Shown here piece by piece: positions 1 to 7,466 of a DNA stretch of 30,733 nucleotides; positions within the stretch are counted from its first letter, which is position 1, and every line of letters starts with the position of its first letter. The stretch comes from JABFSM01 sp052389555. Lineage in GTDB: Bacteria > Gemmatimonadota > Gemmatimonadetes > Gemmatimonadales > GWC2-71-9. Where the stretch lies: NCBI GenBank assembly GCA_052389555.1, contig JBQTHV010000132.1:1-30733 (forward strand). The letters run 5' to 3'. The translations under genes and the position numbers were made by a program. A model generated the notes under the pieces. The model made no database searches and was not told the origin of the DNA. It saw nothing but the letters and a program-made list of their open reading frames with translations.

Positions 1-83
1 CGCATTACATCGGCCTCGTCATTACCACGAACTTTCCAGTCGCAATCCACGCCAACGTCCCTGCACGTGTAGGTCTTTGCCAT
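1..83 (-). CDS. DUF1059 family small protein (3' end outside window)
   Basis: Reading the minus strand from ATG at 83 gives MAKTYTCRDVGVDCDW and then KVRGNDEADVM up to the window edge, 27 codons in all. The TCRDxGxxCDxxxRG pattern is the start of the DUF1059 family, small (about 55-60 aa) soluble proteins of unknown function widespread in bacteria and archaea; the two cysteines and the following charged segment fit. The start is secured by a perfect AGGAGG five bases upstream. A weak promoter candidate lies further upstream. The gene is convergent with nothing visible here and is separated by about 320 bp from the acyltransferase on the same strand. The function is unknown and the family call rests on the N-terminal half only. 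Confidence 0.8.
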   Translation of the reverse strand, partial: MAKTYTCRDVGVDCDWKVRGNDEADVM

Positions 84-88
84 ACGAG

Positions 89-94
89 CCTCCT
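89..94 (-). promoter_or_regulatory. Shine-Dalgarno AGGAGG of the DUF1059 gene
   Basis: The minus strand reads AGGAGG, then 5 nt, then ATG. This is one of the few canonical ribosome binding sites in the window and it fixes the start of the partial gene at the left edge. Confidence 0.85.
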
Positions 95-406
95 GATAAA
101 AGTAACCTGAGAATGGCCGTCGCACCTGCGTATATCGCACCCAGCCACACGGCGACTCAACTGCTTTCGCGCTGGAAGCACTGACTGACGTTTGAACCGT
201 CCACCTAACGACAAAGTAGATTGCCCTTAGAGTTCGGCCTTGGGGTTGACCATCGCAAGCGTGCATGGCCGAGCCCAGCCTAATACCCCTGGCCCCGGTT
301 CCGGGAAACCCGGTTAGGCAGGTCAGCCTATTGCGGGCCAGTACTGCTCCGCGGCCTGCCCTGTCCTCTGTGCCTCCTCAGCCCGGCACTTCCCCCCGCC
401 GGCCTC
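95..406. other. gap without a recognised gene
   Basis: Between the DUF1059 gene and the acyltransferase stop I see no convincing gene; a minus-strand reading frame at 5-214 overlaps the DUF1059 start in another frame and resembles nothing. The left half (95-250) is less GC-rich and holds the candidate promoter. The right half is C-rich and contains a short CCGGG/CCCGG inverted repeat near 300-315, without a T-run, so it is not a clear terminator for the acyltransferase gene. Confidence 0.5.
131..160 (-). promoter_or_regulatory. candidate promoter for the DUF1059 gene
   Basis: On the minus strand TTGAGT (155-160) is followed after 18 nt by GATATA (131-136). Transcription would begin near position 124 and leave a leader of about 40 nt before the start at 83. 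Both boxes are imperfect, so this is only a candidate. Confidence 0.3.
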
Positions 407-1738
407 CTAGACCCCCAGCTCCCCCGCCAGCTTTAGCACGTCATCTCGCAGCCGACGGCGTTCCAGCTGGAGATGAACGAACCGGCGCCGGCCGAGGAGC
501 CAGAGCGTCAGCGCCCTGAGCGCGCCTAACGCGCGATCGGCCCGCTCGGCCAGGCGGAGCGCGGAGTAGCCGCTGGCCGGTGCAAGCACGATCAGGCTCG
601 CGCCGATCCAGGGTCCGCCTAACACCCATCCGACCGCCGCCGTCGCGAGCCAGAGCACCGGGAACATGATCGCGGCCGTGATGGTCTTGGTCGTGGCCAG
701 GAGATCCGGGCCTTTCGCCGTTCGGCTCGCAATCGCCCCGACGAATCGGTAGGGAACGTAGTGCAGCGCCAGCCCCGGAATGCCCAGCGGCACGAAAAGG
801 AGGAATTTCCCGAGGAAGAGAGCGATCCGGCCGATCCCGCGACCCGCGTGGACCCGGCCGGGTGGGAGGTCCCACGGATCAATGCCGGCGCCGCGCAGGC
901 GGTCCTCGTAGCGCAGGATGCGACGGCGCATGCGCTCCAGCCGCTCGGGGTCTCGCTGCAACAGCGCGTGATAACCCGCCAGCAACCGGCGGCGAACCTG
1001 AAACTCATCGGCCAGCTCCGGCCGCAGCGCGCCGTCGCTCTCCCGCCGCTCACTGGCGAGGATGCGCTCGGTGCGGGCCACGAAGTCGTGGGCTTCGAGC
1101 TCGTCGGCTTGCAGCGTCACCGCTTCCAGCGCGCGGGTGACCGCCTCGGTCAGCGCCTGAACCCGGTCGGCCGGAGGCTCGCCCGCCGGGTCGAGCGGGG
1201 CAGGGCGGACCTCGAACGGCTCACCGAAATACACCAGGGCCGAGCTTCGGAAGGTGTGCTTGGCGGTATAGAAGAGACCAGCCGCCTGAATGCGGAGCGG
1301 CGGCGAAGCTGTCACCCCCAGCGCGATGCGGGCGGCCCCCGTCTTGATCGGCTTGAGACGGGGATCGCTGTGGCTTGCCCCCTCCGGAAAGAGGGCAACC
1401 GCTCCCCCGCGAGCGAGGTGAACCCGAACCCGGGCGAACATCTCCCGGTTCTTGGTGAGATCGGCTCCGGGATCCTGGCGCCGCTCTACCGGAATCGAAT
1501 CCATGGCCCGCACCAGCATCCCGATCACCGGCATACGGAAGAGCGGTGCCTTGGCGAGAAAGGACACCGGCCTCGGCGCGAGGCAGAGGATGAAGAGCGG
1601 GTCTATCAGCGAATTGGGATGGTTGAGAACGAATAGCAGGGGACCGCTCCGAGGCACCCGCTCCTCGCCGGAGGTCTCAACCCTTCGAAAGAAGACCCGG
1701 AGCACGAGACGCAGCACGGGGAGGAGCAGGGTGCGCAC
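407..1738 (-). CDS. PlsC-type lysophospholipid / glycerol-phosphate acyltransferase
   Basis: A 443-aa membrane-associated acyltransferase expected to transfer acyl groups to glycerol-3-phosphate or lysophosphatidate in phospholipid synthesis. The N-terminal half holds the family blocks: NHPNSLIDP (His40, Asp46, an HX5D version of the usual HX4D), the phosphate-binding FPEG at 117-120 within a conserved block ending in KTGAARIAL, and a hydrophobic N-terminus. A C-terminal region of about 200 residues has two or three hydrophobic segments (around 310-400), making it longer than simple PlsC proteins (about 240 aa) and closer to the larger GPAT/DHAPAT-like bacterial members. The start is GTG; no ribosome binding site is visible. 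It lies 76 bp downstream of rlmN on the same strand; a TAGAAT box in that gap could be a -10. The exact acyl acceptor is not decided. Confidence 0.85.
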   Translation of the reverse strand: MRTLLLPVLRLVLRVFFRRVETSGEERVPRSGPLLFVLNHPNSLIDPLFILCLAPRPVSFLAKAPLFRMPVIGMLVRAMDSIPVERRQDPGADLTKNREMFARVRVHLARGGAVALFPEGASHSDPRLKPIKTGAARIALGVTASPPLRIQAAGLFYTAKHTFRSSALVYFGEPFEVRPAPLDPAGEPPADRVQALTEAVTRALEAVTLQADELEAHDFVARTERILASERRESDGALRPELADEFQVRRRLLAGYHALLQRDPERLERMRRRILRYEDRLRGAGIDPWDLPPGRVHAGRGIGRIALFLGKFLLFVPLGIPGLALHYVPYRFVGAIASRTAKGPDLLATTKTITAAIMFPVLWLATAAVGWVLGGPWIGASLIVLAPASGYSALRLAERADRALGALRALTLWLLGRRRFVHLQLERRRLRDDVLKLAGELGV

Positions 1739-1814
1739 GGGGGTCAGGCGGAGTCTTGAGAAATCACTTGAAGGTCAGACTTAAAGTGAATTCTAGAATG
1801 GTGGAGGTGGCTAC

Positions 1815-2864
1815 CTACAACCTCTCAGCTTTCCGCTTTCTCTCCACCTCCACGTACAACTGCCCGCAGGCGGCATCGATGTCGAGCCCGCGACTCTTCC
1901 GAACCACGGCCTCCACCCCCTGGTTCTGAAGCCTCCGGGCAAAGGCGCGGATCCGATCCGGCGGGCTGGGACGGAGGTCGGGAGCCCCACCCGGGTGAAG
2001 CGGCAGCAGGTTCACGTGGGCATCGACCCTGCGCGCCAATCGGGCCAGCCGATCTGCATCGGCGTCCTGATCGTTCTGCCCCGCAATGAGGACGTACTCG
2101 AACGTCAGCCGCTTCCGGAAGGGACGGGCTGCCTCGAGCACCTGTTCGAGCCGATACTTCTTCTGAATCGGCATGAGCGCGAGTCGGGTGTCGGGGTCAG
2201 CCGAGTGGAGGGAAATCGCCAGGCGGAACTGCTCCGGCCGGCGAGCGAGTTGTTCCATGCCCGGAATGATCCCGACCGTGGAGACCGTGATGTGACGGGC
2301 GCCGATCCCCAAGCCGGCAGGCTGATTGAAGATCGATAGCGCGACGTCGAGCGCAGGCCAATTGAGGAGCGGCTCGCCCATCCCCATGAACACGATGTTA
2401 GTTGGCCGCTCCTCCGGATTGGCCAAGGTGATCTCGCGGGCCTGACCCGCGATTTCGAACGGGGTCAGATTGCGCCGGAAACCCATCCGGCCGGTGGCGC
2501 AAAACCGGCAGCCAAGGGCACATCCCGCCTGCGAGGAGACGCAGAGGGTGAGTCGTTTGCCGGCAGGGATCAGCACGGACTCGATGGCCTCGCCGTCCGC
2601 CAGTCGCCACAGGTACTTCCGGGTTCCATCGGCCGATTGCTGGACGGTCTCCCCGTTGAGCCGGGGGATTGGAAACTCCCGATCCAGGTCCCGGCGCAGT
2701 GCGAGAGGGAGTTCGGTGGCCCCTTGCCAATCCCCCACCGGCAACTGCCAGAGCCGGGGAAGGAGCTGGGTGGCCCGATAGGCCGGCAGGCCTTGCCCGC
2801 GGACCCACTCAGCCAGGGTTTTCGCGGCATCAGCGGCCGTACGATCGAGCAGGGAAGTTGTCAT
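1815..2864 (-). CDS. rlmN: RlmN, 23S rRNA (adenine2503-C2)/tRNA A37 methyltransferase
   Basis: Radical-SAM enzyme that methylates C2 of A2503 in 23S rRNA, and A37 in some tRNAs in known members, 349 aa as usual for the family. The [4Fe-4S] ligands are Cys115, Cys119 and Cys122 in CALGCRFCATG. The mechanistic C-terminal cysteine, methylated during catalysis, is Cys333 in DIDAACGQL. The SAM-binding GEPLLN segment and the ISLHSADPDTR block are also present. The ATG start has no Shine-Dalgarno; instead TATCTT ends 8 nt before the start, which could be a -10 box of a leaderless mRNA. It is divergent from aspS across an 88-bp gap and is followed on the same strand by the acyltransferase. Confidence 0.97.
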   Translation of the reverse strand: MTTSLLDRTAADAAKTLAEWVRGQGLPAYRATQLLPRLWQLPVGDWQGATELPLALRRDLDREFPIPRLNGETVQQSADGTRKYLWRLADGEAIESVLIPAGKRLTLCVSSQAGCALGCRFCATGRMGFRRNLTPFEIAGQAREITLANPEERPTNIVFMGMGEPLLNWPALDVALSIFNQPAGLGIGARHITVSTVGIIPGMEQLARRPEQFRLAISLHSADPDTRLALMPIQKKYRLEQVLEAARPFRKRLTFEYVLIAGQNDQDADADRLARLARRVDAHVNLLPLHPGGAPDLRPSPPDRIRAFARRLQNQGVEAVVRKSRGLDIDAACGQLYVEVERKRKAERL

Positions 2865-2907
2865 CCCATCGCAAGATAACGCGATCGGCGGGTCCCATCA
2901 GACGTTC

Positions 2908-2935
2908 TTTTCACGTTTCACTTTTCACTTTTCCC
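2908..2935. repeat. four-unit 7-nt tandem array (TTTTCAC-type)
   Basis: The rlmN-aspS gap contains TTTTCAC, GTTTCAC, TTTTCAC and TTTTCCC in unbroken 7-nt register. It is one of four heptamer arrays in this window. A TTCACT hexamer at 2917-2922, made by the array, sits 18 nt before the TAGTTT box in front of aspS and could serve as its -35 element. Confidence 0.85.
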
Positions 2936-2946
2936 AGTGTTAGTTT
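2917..2946 (+). promoter_or_regulatory. candidate leaderless promoter of aspS
   Basis: TTCACT (2917-2922), 18 nt, TAGTTT (2941-2946), then 6 nt to the aspS ATG at 2953. Transcription would start at or next to the start codon. No Shine-Dalgarno precedes aspS, which agrees with leaderless initiation, but this is inferred from spacing alone. Confidence 0.4.
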
Positions 2947-2952
2947 CGCGCG

Positions 2953-4716
2953 ATGCATGCCACAACGCTCCGGACCGGAGCAGCCGGGTTACTCTCGCGT
3001 GCCGACGTCGGCCGGACGGTTCGATTGGGGGGGTGGGTGCACCGCCGCCGGGACCTGGGTGGGCTGGTGTTCCTCGATCTCCGCGACCGCTATGGCCTGG
3101 TCCAACTTTCCTGCGATCCGGCGTTCACACCGGCGCCGGTACTGGAGCGAGCGGCTGCCTGCGGGGTGGAGACCGTGATTGTCGTGGCCGGTACCGTCGC
3201 CCTGCGGCCCCAACCGGCGCGCGACTCGCGGATGGTCTCCCGCGAGGTTGAGGTGCGGGTTACCGAGCTCGATGTGGTAGGGCCAGCAGTGACGCCGGCG
3301 ATCCCGGTCGCCCGTAAGGAGAACGAAGACCTGGCCGCCGAGGAGCTTCGCCTCAAGCACCGGATTCTCGATCTCCGCCGCCCCGAACTACAGGCCAATC
3401 TGTTGCTCCGACACCGGCTGTTGCAGCGGGCTCGCCGGGCTCTCAGCGAGTTAGGCTTCCTGGAGCTCGAAACCCCCATCCTGACGAAGCCCACCCCGGA
3501 GGGAGCTCGCGACTACCTGGTGCCCTCGCGGGTGCATCCCGGCGAGTTCTACGCGCTGCCGCAATCTCCCCAGATTTACAAACAGCTGTTCATGGTCGCG
3601 GGATTCGACCGCTACTTCCAGATCGCCCGCTGCTTTCGCGATGAAGACCTCCGGGCGGACCGTCAGCCGGAATTCACCCAGATCGACCTCGAGGCTTCCT
3701 TCGTCACCCAGGATGATGTCGTGGGCTTTGTCGAGGAGGTCCTGGTAGCCTTGTGGGCGGAAGCGGGGCAGAGCGTCGAGCGACCGTTCGCGCGCCTCAC
3801 CTGGCGCGACGCGATTGAGCGGTTCGGCACCGACAAGCCGGACTTGCGGTACCGGCTCGAGATTCGCGATCTCACTCCTCTGGTTGGCGAAGGGAAACCG
3901 GCCTGGCTTGCTTCGGAATTTGGGTCCGGCGGACGGCTCCGCGGCCTCGTGGCCGCGGGAGGGAGCGGGCTCTCGCGCAAGGATCTCGATGCGCTCAACG
4001 CGGCCGCCAGGGAAGCGGGCGCTCATCACTTGCTGTGGGCCCGCCGGCGTCAGGCAGGCTGGGAAGGACCGGCCCACCAGGAGCTCGGCGAATCCCTCGG
4101 TGGGGTGCCGGGCCACGAGGGTGACCTGCTGGTGGCGCTTGCAGGTCCCGACCCCGTTACGGGGCCCGCGCTGGCCGCCGTGCGGAGCGGGTTAATCGCG
4201 CGGCTCGCCCCTCCCCCGGTCACGGACCATGCCTTCGCGTGGATCACCGATTTTCCGCTGTTCGAGCCCGATCCGGAGACCGGGGCGCCGACGTTTGCGC
4301 ACCATCCTTTTACCTCGCCGCATCCGGAGGACCTGGCCCTGCTGGACCGTGATCCCCTTCGCTGCCGCGCGCTGCACTATGACGCGGTCTACAATGGGGT
4401 GGAGCTGGGCAGCGGATCGATCCGCATTACCGATCCTGAATTGCAGCGATCGGTCTTCCGCCGGCTCGGGCTTGGCCCGGAGGAAGCCGAGCGGCGGTTC
4501 GGCTTTCTGCTCGAGGCACTGGCGAGCGGCGCCCCGCCGATGGGCGGCTTTGCGGTGGGCTTCGACCGGGTGGTGATGCTGCTGGCGGGCGCGGGCTCCC
4601 TGCGAGAGGTGATCGCCTTTCCCAAGACCACTGCGGCCCGGGCCCTCTACGAGGGCGCCCCCGCCCCGGTAGGCGACGCCGAGCTCGCCGCTCTCCACCT
4701 GGCTCGGCGAGCCTAA
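2953..4716 (+). CDS. aspS: aspartyl-tRNA synthetase
   Basis: Class II synthetase of 587 aa that charges tRNA-Asp, of the bacterial type with a GAD insertion domain (about residues 290-420). The N-terminal OB-fold anticodon-binding domain contains WVHRRRDLGGLVFLDLRD. Motif 2 (FRDEDLRADRQPEFTQID) and motif 3 (GFAVGFDRVVMLL) of the catalytic core are intact. In the anticodon domain the residue after RRRD is Leu35; known non-discriminating enzymes often have His there, so this one looks like a discriminating AspRS that charges tRNA-Asp only. That is an inference from one position. The spacer to the next gene holds CTAACCCGGAGC twice in tandem, part of the dispersed motif described in the findings. 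Confidence 0.97.
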   Translation: MHATTLRTGAAGLLSRADVGRTVRLGGWVHRRRDLGGLVFLDLRDRYGLVQLSCDPAFTPAPVLERAAACGVETVIVVAGTVALRPQPARDSRMVSREVEVRVTELDVVGPAVTPAIPVARKENEDLAAEELRLKHRILDLRRPELQANLLLRHRLLQRARRALSELGFLELETPILTKPTPEGARDYLVPSRVHPGEFYALPQSPQIYKQLFMVAGFDRYFQIARCFRDEDLRADRQPEFTQIDLEASFVTQDDVVGFVEEVLVALWAEAGQSVERPFARLTWRDAIERFGTDKPDLRYRLEIRDLTPLVGEGKPAWLASEFGSGGRLRGLVAAGGSGLSRKDLDALNAAAREAGAHHLLWARRRQAGWEGPAHQELGESLGGVPGHEGDLLVALAGPDPVTGPALAAVRSGLIARLAPPPVTDHAFAWITDFPLFEPDPETGAPTFAHHPFTSPHPEDLALLDRDPLRCRALHYDAVYNGVELGSGSIRITDPELQRSVFRRLGLGPEEAERRFGFLLEALASGAPPMGGFAVGFDRVVMLLAGAGSLREVIAFPKTTAARALYEGAPAPVGDAELAALHLARRA

Positions 4717-4736
4717 CCCGGAGCTAACCCGGAGCC

Positions 4737-5690
4737 ATGGCCGGCGACCACACCCACCGCCTGAGCATCGAAGGAGCCGATCCGCTCCTCCTGGCCGGGG
4801 TCAATGAGGCGAACCTGGTGGAGGTCGAGCGGGCCACCGGTGCCCGGATTTCCCTGCGGGGCGAGCAGCTCACCCTGAGCGGGACGCCGGAACAGGTGGA
4901 GCGGGCCGCCGGAGTTTCGCAGGCCTTGCTCGATCTCGCGCGGATGGGCGAGTCGATCAGCGCAGAAGACGTGCGGCGCCTGGCAGCGGACGGGCTGCCC
5001 GCCGAGGGTCCGCTGGCCTTTGCGGAGGGGAAGATCGTCCTGCCAGGGATACGCCGGCCCATCGTGCCCAAGACCCAGGGCCAGCGCGAATACGTGCAGG
5101 CTATCGCGACCCACGACATTGTGGTCAGCATCGGACCGGCGGGCACCGGCAAGACCTACCTCGCGGTCGCGAAGGCGGTCGAGACCATGGCCCGTAAGCG
5201 GGTGCGAAGGATCATTCTGGTGCGGCCGGCAGTCGAAGCCGGAGAATCGCTGGGTTTCCTGCCCGGCGATATCCAGGCCAAGGTAGATCCCTACCTCCGG
5301 CCGCTGTACGACGCCCTCGAGGACATGATGCCGCCGGAGCGGGTGCAGAAGGCGGTCGAGCAGCGCACCATCGAGATCGCGCCGCTGGCGTACATGCGAG
5401 GGCGCACCCTCTCCGACGCGTTCATCATCCTGGACGAGGCCCAGAACGCGACCGGTTTGCAGATGAAGATGTTCCTCACCCGCCTGGGAGTGAACAGCAA
5501 GGTCGTGGTAACCGGCGATAAGACCCAGATCGATTTGCCGAAGCGGGAGGAATCGGGGCTGATCCAGATCGAGCGGATCTTGCCTGGCATCGAGGGGCTC
5601 GCGTTTTGTTACCTGGGAGAGGCCGACGTGATCCGGCATCGGATGGTTCGCCAGATCATCCGCGCCTATGCGGAAGACCAGGGGGGCTAG
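4737..5690 (+). CDS. ybeZ: PhoH-like ATPase (YbeZ)
   Basis: A 317-aa cytoplasmic P-loop ATPase of the PhoH/YbeZ family, which acts with the neighbouring endoribonuclease YbeY in ribosome-related RNA metabolism. An N-terminal domain of about 100 residues, with a KH-like start (LAGVNEANLVEVERATGARI), precedes the Walker A motif GPAGTGKT at 133-140 and the Walker B motif FIILDEAQNA near 229-237. A conserved RPAVEAGESLGFLPG block lies between them. The gene is 20 bp after aspS and its 3' end overlaps the annotated start of ybeY, in the classic order phoH-ybeY-corC. The ATG is preceded by GGAG-containing sequence (CCCGGAGCC). Confidence 0.95.
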   Translation: MAGDHTHRLSIEGADPLLLAGVNEANLVEVERATGARISLRGEQLTLSGTPEQVERAAGVSQALLDLARMGESISAEDVRRLAADGLPAEGPLAFAEGKIVLPGIRRPIVPKTQGQREYVQAIATHDIVVSIGPAGTGKTYLAVAKAVETMARKRVRRIILVRPAVEAGESLGFLPGDIQAKVDPYLRPLYDALEDMMPPERVQKAVEQRTIEIAPLAYMRGRTLSDAFIILDEAQNATGLQMKMFLTRLGVNSKVVVTGDKTQIDLPKREESGLIQIERILPGIEGLAFCYLGEADVIRHRMVRQIIRAYAEDQGG

Positions 5691-6189
5691 TCAAGGGCCG
5701 GCTCGGCGGCTCGGCGGCTCGGCGGCTCGGCGTCGCACCCGCACGGTCCCGCCGTCCCGCCGTCCCGCCGTCGAGCCGCCCGTTTCCGTGTCCGGCCGCC
5801 ACGGGCCCCTAACCCGCGCCCAGGTGGTTGCCGCGGCCCGCACGGTGCTGCGAGCCGAAGCTCGGCGGGCCGACCTGGCCATTGCGTTCGTGGGCCGGGA
5901 CCGAATGCGGGCGCTCAACCGGCAATGGAAAGGGCAGGACCGGGTTACCGACGTGTTGGCTTTCCCGCTACCGGATCCCCGAGGAACGCTCGTGGGAGAT
6001 ATCTACATCTGCCCCTGGCAAGCGGCCCAGGAGGCCACGGTCCGGCGAATCCCGCTAGGCGAGGAGCTCACCCGCTTGATCGTCCATGGGGTCCTCCACG
6101 TGTTAGGCCGGAAGCATCCGGAAGGAAATGGCCGGACCCGCTCCCCCATGTGGGAGCGGCAGGAACACCTGGTGCGACGCCTGCGATGA
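5668..6189 (+). CDS. ybeY: YbeY, single-strand-specific endoribonuclease / rRNA maturation factor
   Basis: Zinc-dependent endoribonuclease acting in 16S rRNA 3' maturation and 70S quality control. The metal-binding motif HGVLHVLGRKH near the C-terminus gives the three histidines (HX3HX5H), and NRQWKGQDRVTDVLAFPLPD is the conserved central block. Its first 38 or so residues are unlike the family: they are encoded by an octamer repeat tract (RRLGGSAARR, then VPPSRRPAVEPP) inserted between the ybeZ stop and the folded domain. The ATG at 5668 overlaps ybeZ by 23 bp; a GTG at 5788 would remove the repeat but would also trim the first beta strand, so I keep 5668 with the start uncertain. It overlaps the next gene by ATGA. 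Confidence 0.92.
   Translation: MRKTRGASQGPARRLGGSAARRRTRTVPPSRRPAVEPPVSVSGRHGPLTRAQVVAAARTVLRAEARRADLAIAFVGRDRMRALNRQWKGQDRVTDVLAFPLPDPRGTLVGDIYICPWQAAQEATVRRIPLGEELTRLIVHGVLHVLGRKHPEGNGRTRSPMWERQEHLVRRLR
5698..5781. repeat. octamer tandem repeat tract (GGCTCGGC, then GTCCCGCC units)
   Basis: Directly after the ybeZ stop, GGCTCGGC repeats about four times, then GTCCCGCC repeats about three times, and the tract ends in TCGAGCCGCCCG. It lies in the orientation opposite to most other copies in the window and supplies the non-conserved N-terminus of YbeY. Confidence 0.85.
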
Positions 6190-7466
6190 TCCGCACGGTA
6201 CTCGCCGCCCTCCAGCTGTGGGTGGCCCCGATCCTCGCGGCGCTCTTCACGTTGATGTCCGCCCTGGTTGCCCTCGCCGCGCATGACGATGCCGGGCTGC
6301 CCCGGCTGCTCGCGCCGGGCCGCGGGGGAGGGCAGGCCACGGCGGGACCGATGACCCCGGCTCGAAGCCTTCACGTGGTGCACCTGGCGCTCCTCGCCCT
6401 CGCGGCGGCGCTGGCGGGAACCGCGCTCTCCTGGTGGGCCTGGCCGCCTCCGACGGCGGTGGGACGCTTCTTTACCGCGGTACTCCTGGTCTGGGTCCTG
6501 GGCGAGCTGATTCCCCGTCTCTGGGCGGCCAACGAGCCCGGTCTGGTCCGATTCGAGGGACGCTTCGTTCAACATCTGCTGACCTTCTTTCGCCCGCTGC
6601 TTGCCGCGGTCGCCTGGGCTGACCGGGGGTTTCGGCGAGCTCGCCTCCCGGCATTGCCGGCCCCCGAAGCCCCGACGGGCGAGCGCGACATGCTGACCGG
6701 GCTCCTCGGGCTCAGCGACATGACGGTGGCGGATGTAATGACCCCGAGGCTGGACATCGTTTCGGTGGACTTCTCGGCGCCGCGGGAGCAGGTCGTCGAG
6801 GCCTTCCGGCGAGCGGAACATTCGCGGCTGCTGGTGGTGGACGGGGACCCCGATTCGGTCACCGGCGTTCTCTACGCCAAAGACCTGCTCCCCGGGTTAG
6901 GAGCGCCCGGCGAATCGCCCGACTGGCACCCCTTGATCCGTCCGGTCGGATTCGTGCCGGACGGGAAGACGCTGGATCGCCAACTGCGGGATTTCCAGCT
7001 GAGCGGGAGTCATCTGGTCGTGGTGGTCGATGAGTTCGGGGGGACCTCGGGGATCGTGACCCTGGAAGATGTGCTCGAGCAGATCGTGGGCGAGATTCGG
7101 GACGAGTACGACACCGAGGAAGTGGCTCCCCTGCAACGCCTTCCCGGCGGCGGCTGGCTGGTCGATGGCGGCGCGCCGCTGGCCGAGCTGGAAGCCGAGC
7201 TGGATCACCAATTCGAGCGGGAAGACGTGAGCACGGTGGGAGGGCTCGCCCTCGCGGCCTTCGGGCGAGTGCCGCGGTCCGGCGAAAGCGTGGCGGTAGA
7301 CGGGTTCCGTCTCACGGTCGATCAGATCGTGCGCCGGCGGATCCGCCGGGTCTCGGTGCACCGGGTTAGGCCGACCGGAGCGGCGCCCGAGCCCGCCGAG
7401 CCGCCGAGCCGTCCAGCCGCCGAGCCGCCGGTCGAGGAACCCGCCGAGCCCCGGAGCCGCAAATGA
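6186..7466 (+). CDS. CorC/HlyC-family CBS-pair membrane protein (YbeX neighbour type)
   Basis: A 426-aa protein with a hydrophobic N-terminal half (segments around 5-30, 60-80, 90-110) resembling a reduced CNNM/DUF21 domain, two CBS domains (VADVMTPRLDIVSV near residue 178; VVVVDEFGGTSGIVTLEDVLEQIVGE near 277-305) and a C-terminal CorC_HlyC domain. The family is linked to magnesium/cobalt efflux and, for YbeX, to ribosome metabolism. The start is the ATG whose ATGA overlaps the ybeY stop; a longer open frame upstream only shadows ybeY. The last 25 residues are octamer-repeat sequence (AEPPSRPAAEPPVEE). The gene overlaps the following paralogue by ATGA, so the block is translationally coupled. 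Transport substrate not established. Confidence 0.9.
   Translation: MIRTVLAALQLWVAPILAALFTLMSALVALAAHDDAGLPRLLAPGRGGGQATAGPMTPARSLHVVHLALLALAAALAGTALSWWAWPPPTAVGRFFTAVLLVWVLGELIPRLWAANEPGLVRFEGRFVQHLLTFFRPLLAAVAWADRGFRRARLPALPAPEAPTGERDMLTGLLGLSDMTVADVMTPRLDIVSVDFSAPREQVVEAFRRAEHSRLLVVDGDPDSVTGVLYAKDLLPGLGAPGESPDWHPLIRPVGFVPDGKTLDRQLRDFQLSGSHLVVVVDEFGGTSGIVTLEDVLEQIVGEIRDEYDTEEVAPLQRLPGGGWLVDGGAPLAELEAELDHQFEREDVSTVGGLALAAFGRVPRSGESVAVDGFRLTVDQIVRRRIRRVSVHRVRPTGAAPEPAEPPSRPAAEPPVEEPAEPRSRK
7392..7460. repeat. octamer tandem repeat tract at the CorC-like 3' end
   Basis: CCGCCGAG units with variants (CGTCCAGC, CGGTCGAG) form the last codons of the first CBS protein, giving an Ala-Glu-Pro-Pro-Ser-Arg tail after the folded CorC_HlyC domain. 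Confidence 0.85.

Noticed and set aside
5..214. 69-codon minus-strand frame at the left edge
   Set aside because: It overlaps the DUF1059 start and its ribosome binding site in another frame and shows no family features.
761..1636. 291-codon plus-strand frame across the acyltransferase gene
   Set aside because: Antisense shadow of a gene with intact catalytic motifs; no recognisable content.
4713..5639. 308-codon minus-strand frame across ybeZ
   Set aside because: Antisense shadow; ybeZ has Walker A and B motifs and the conserved neighbourhood.
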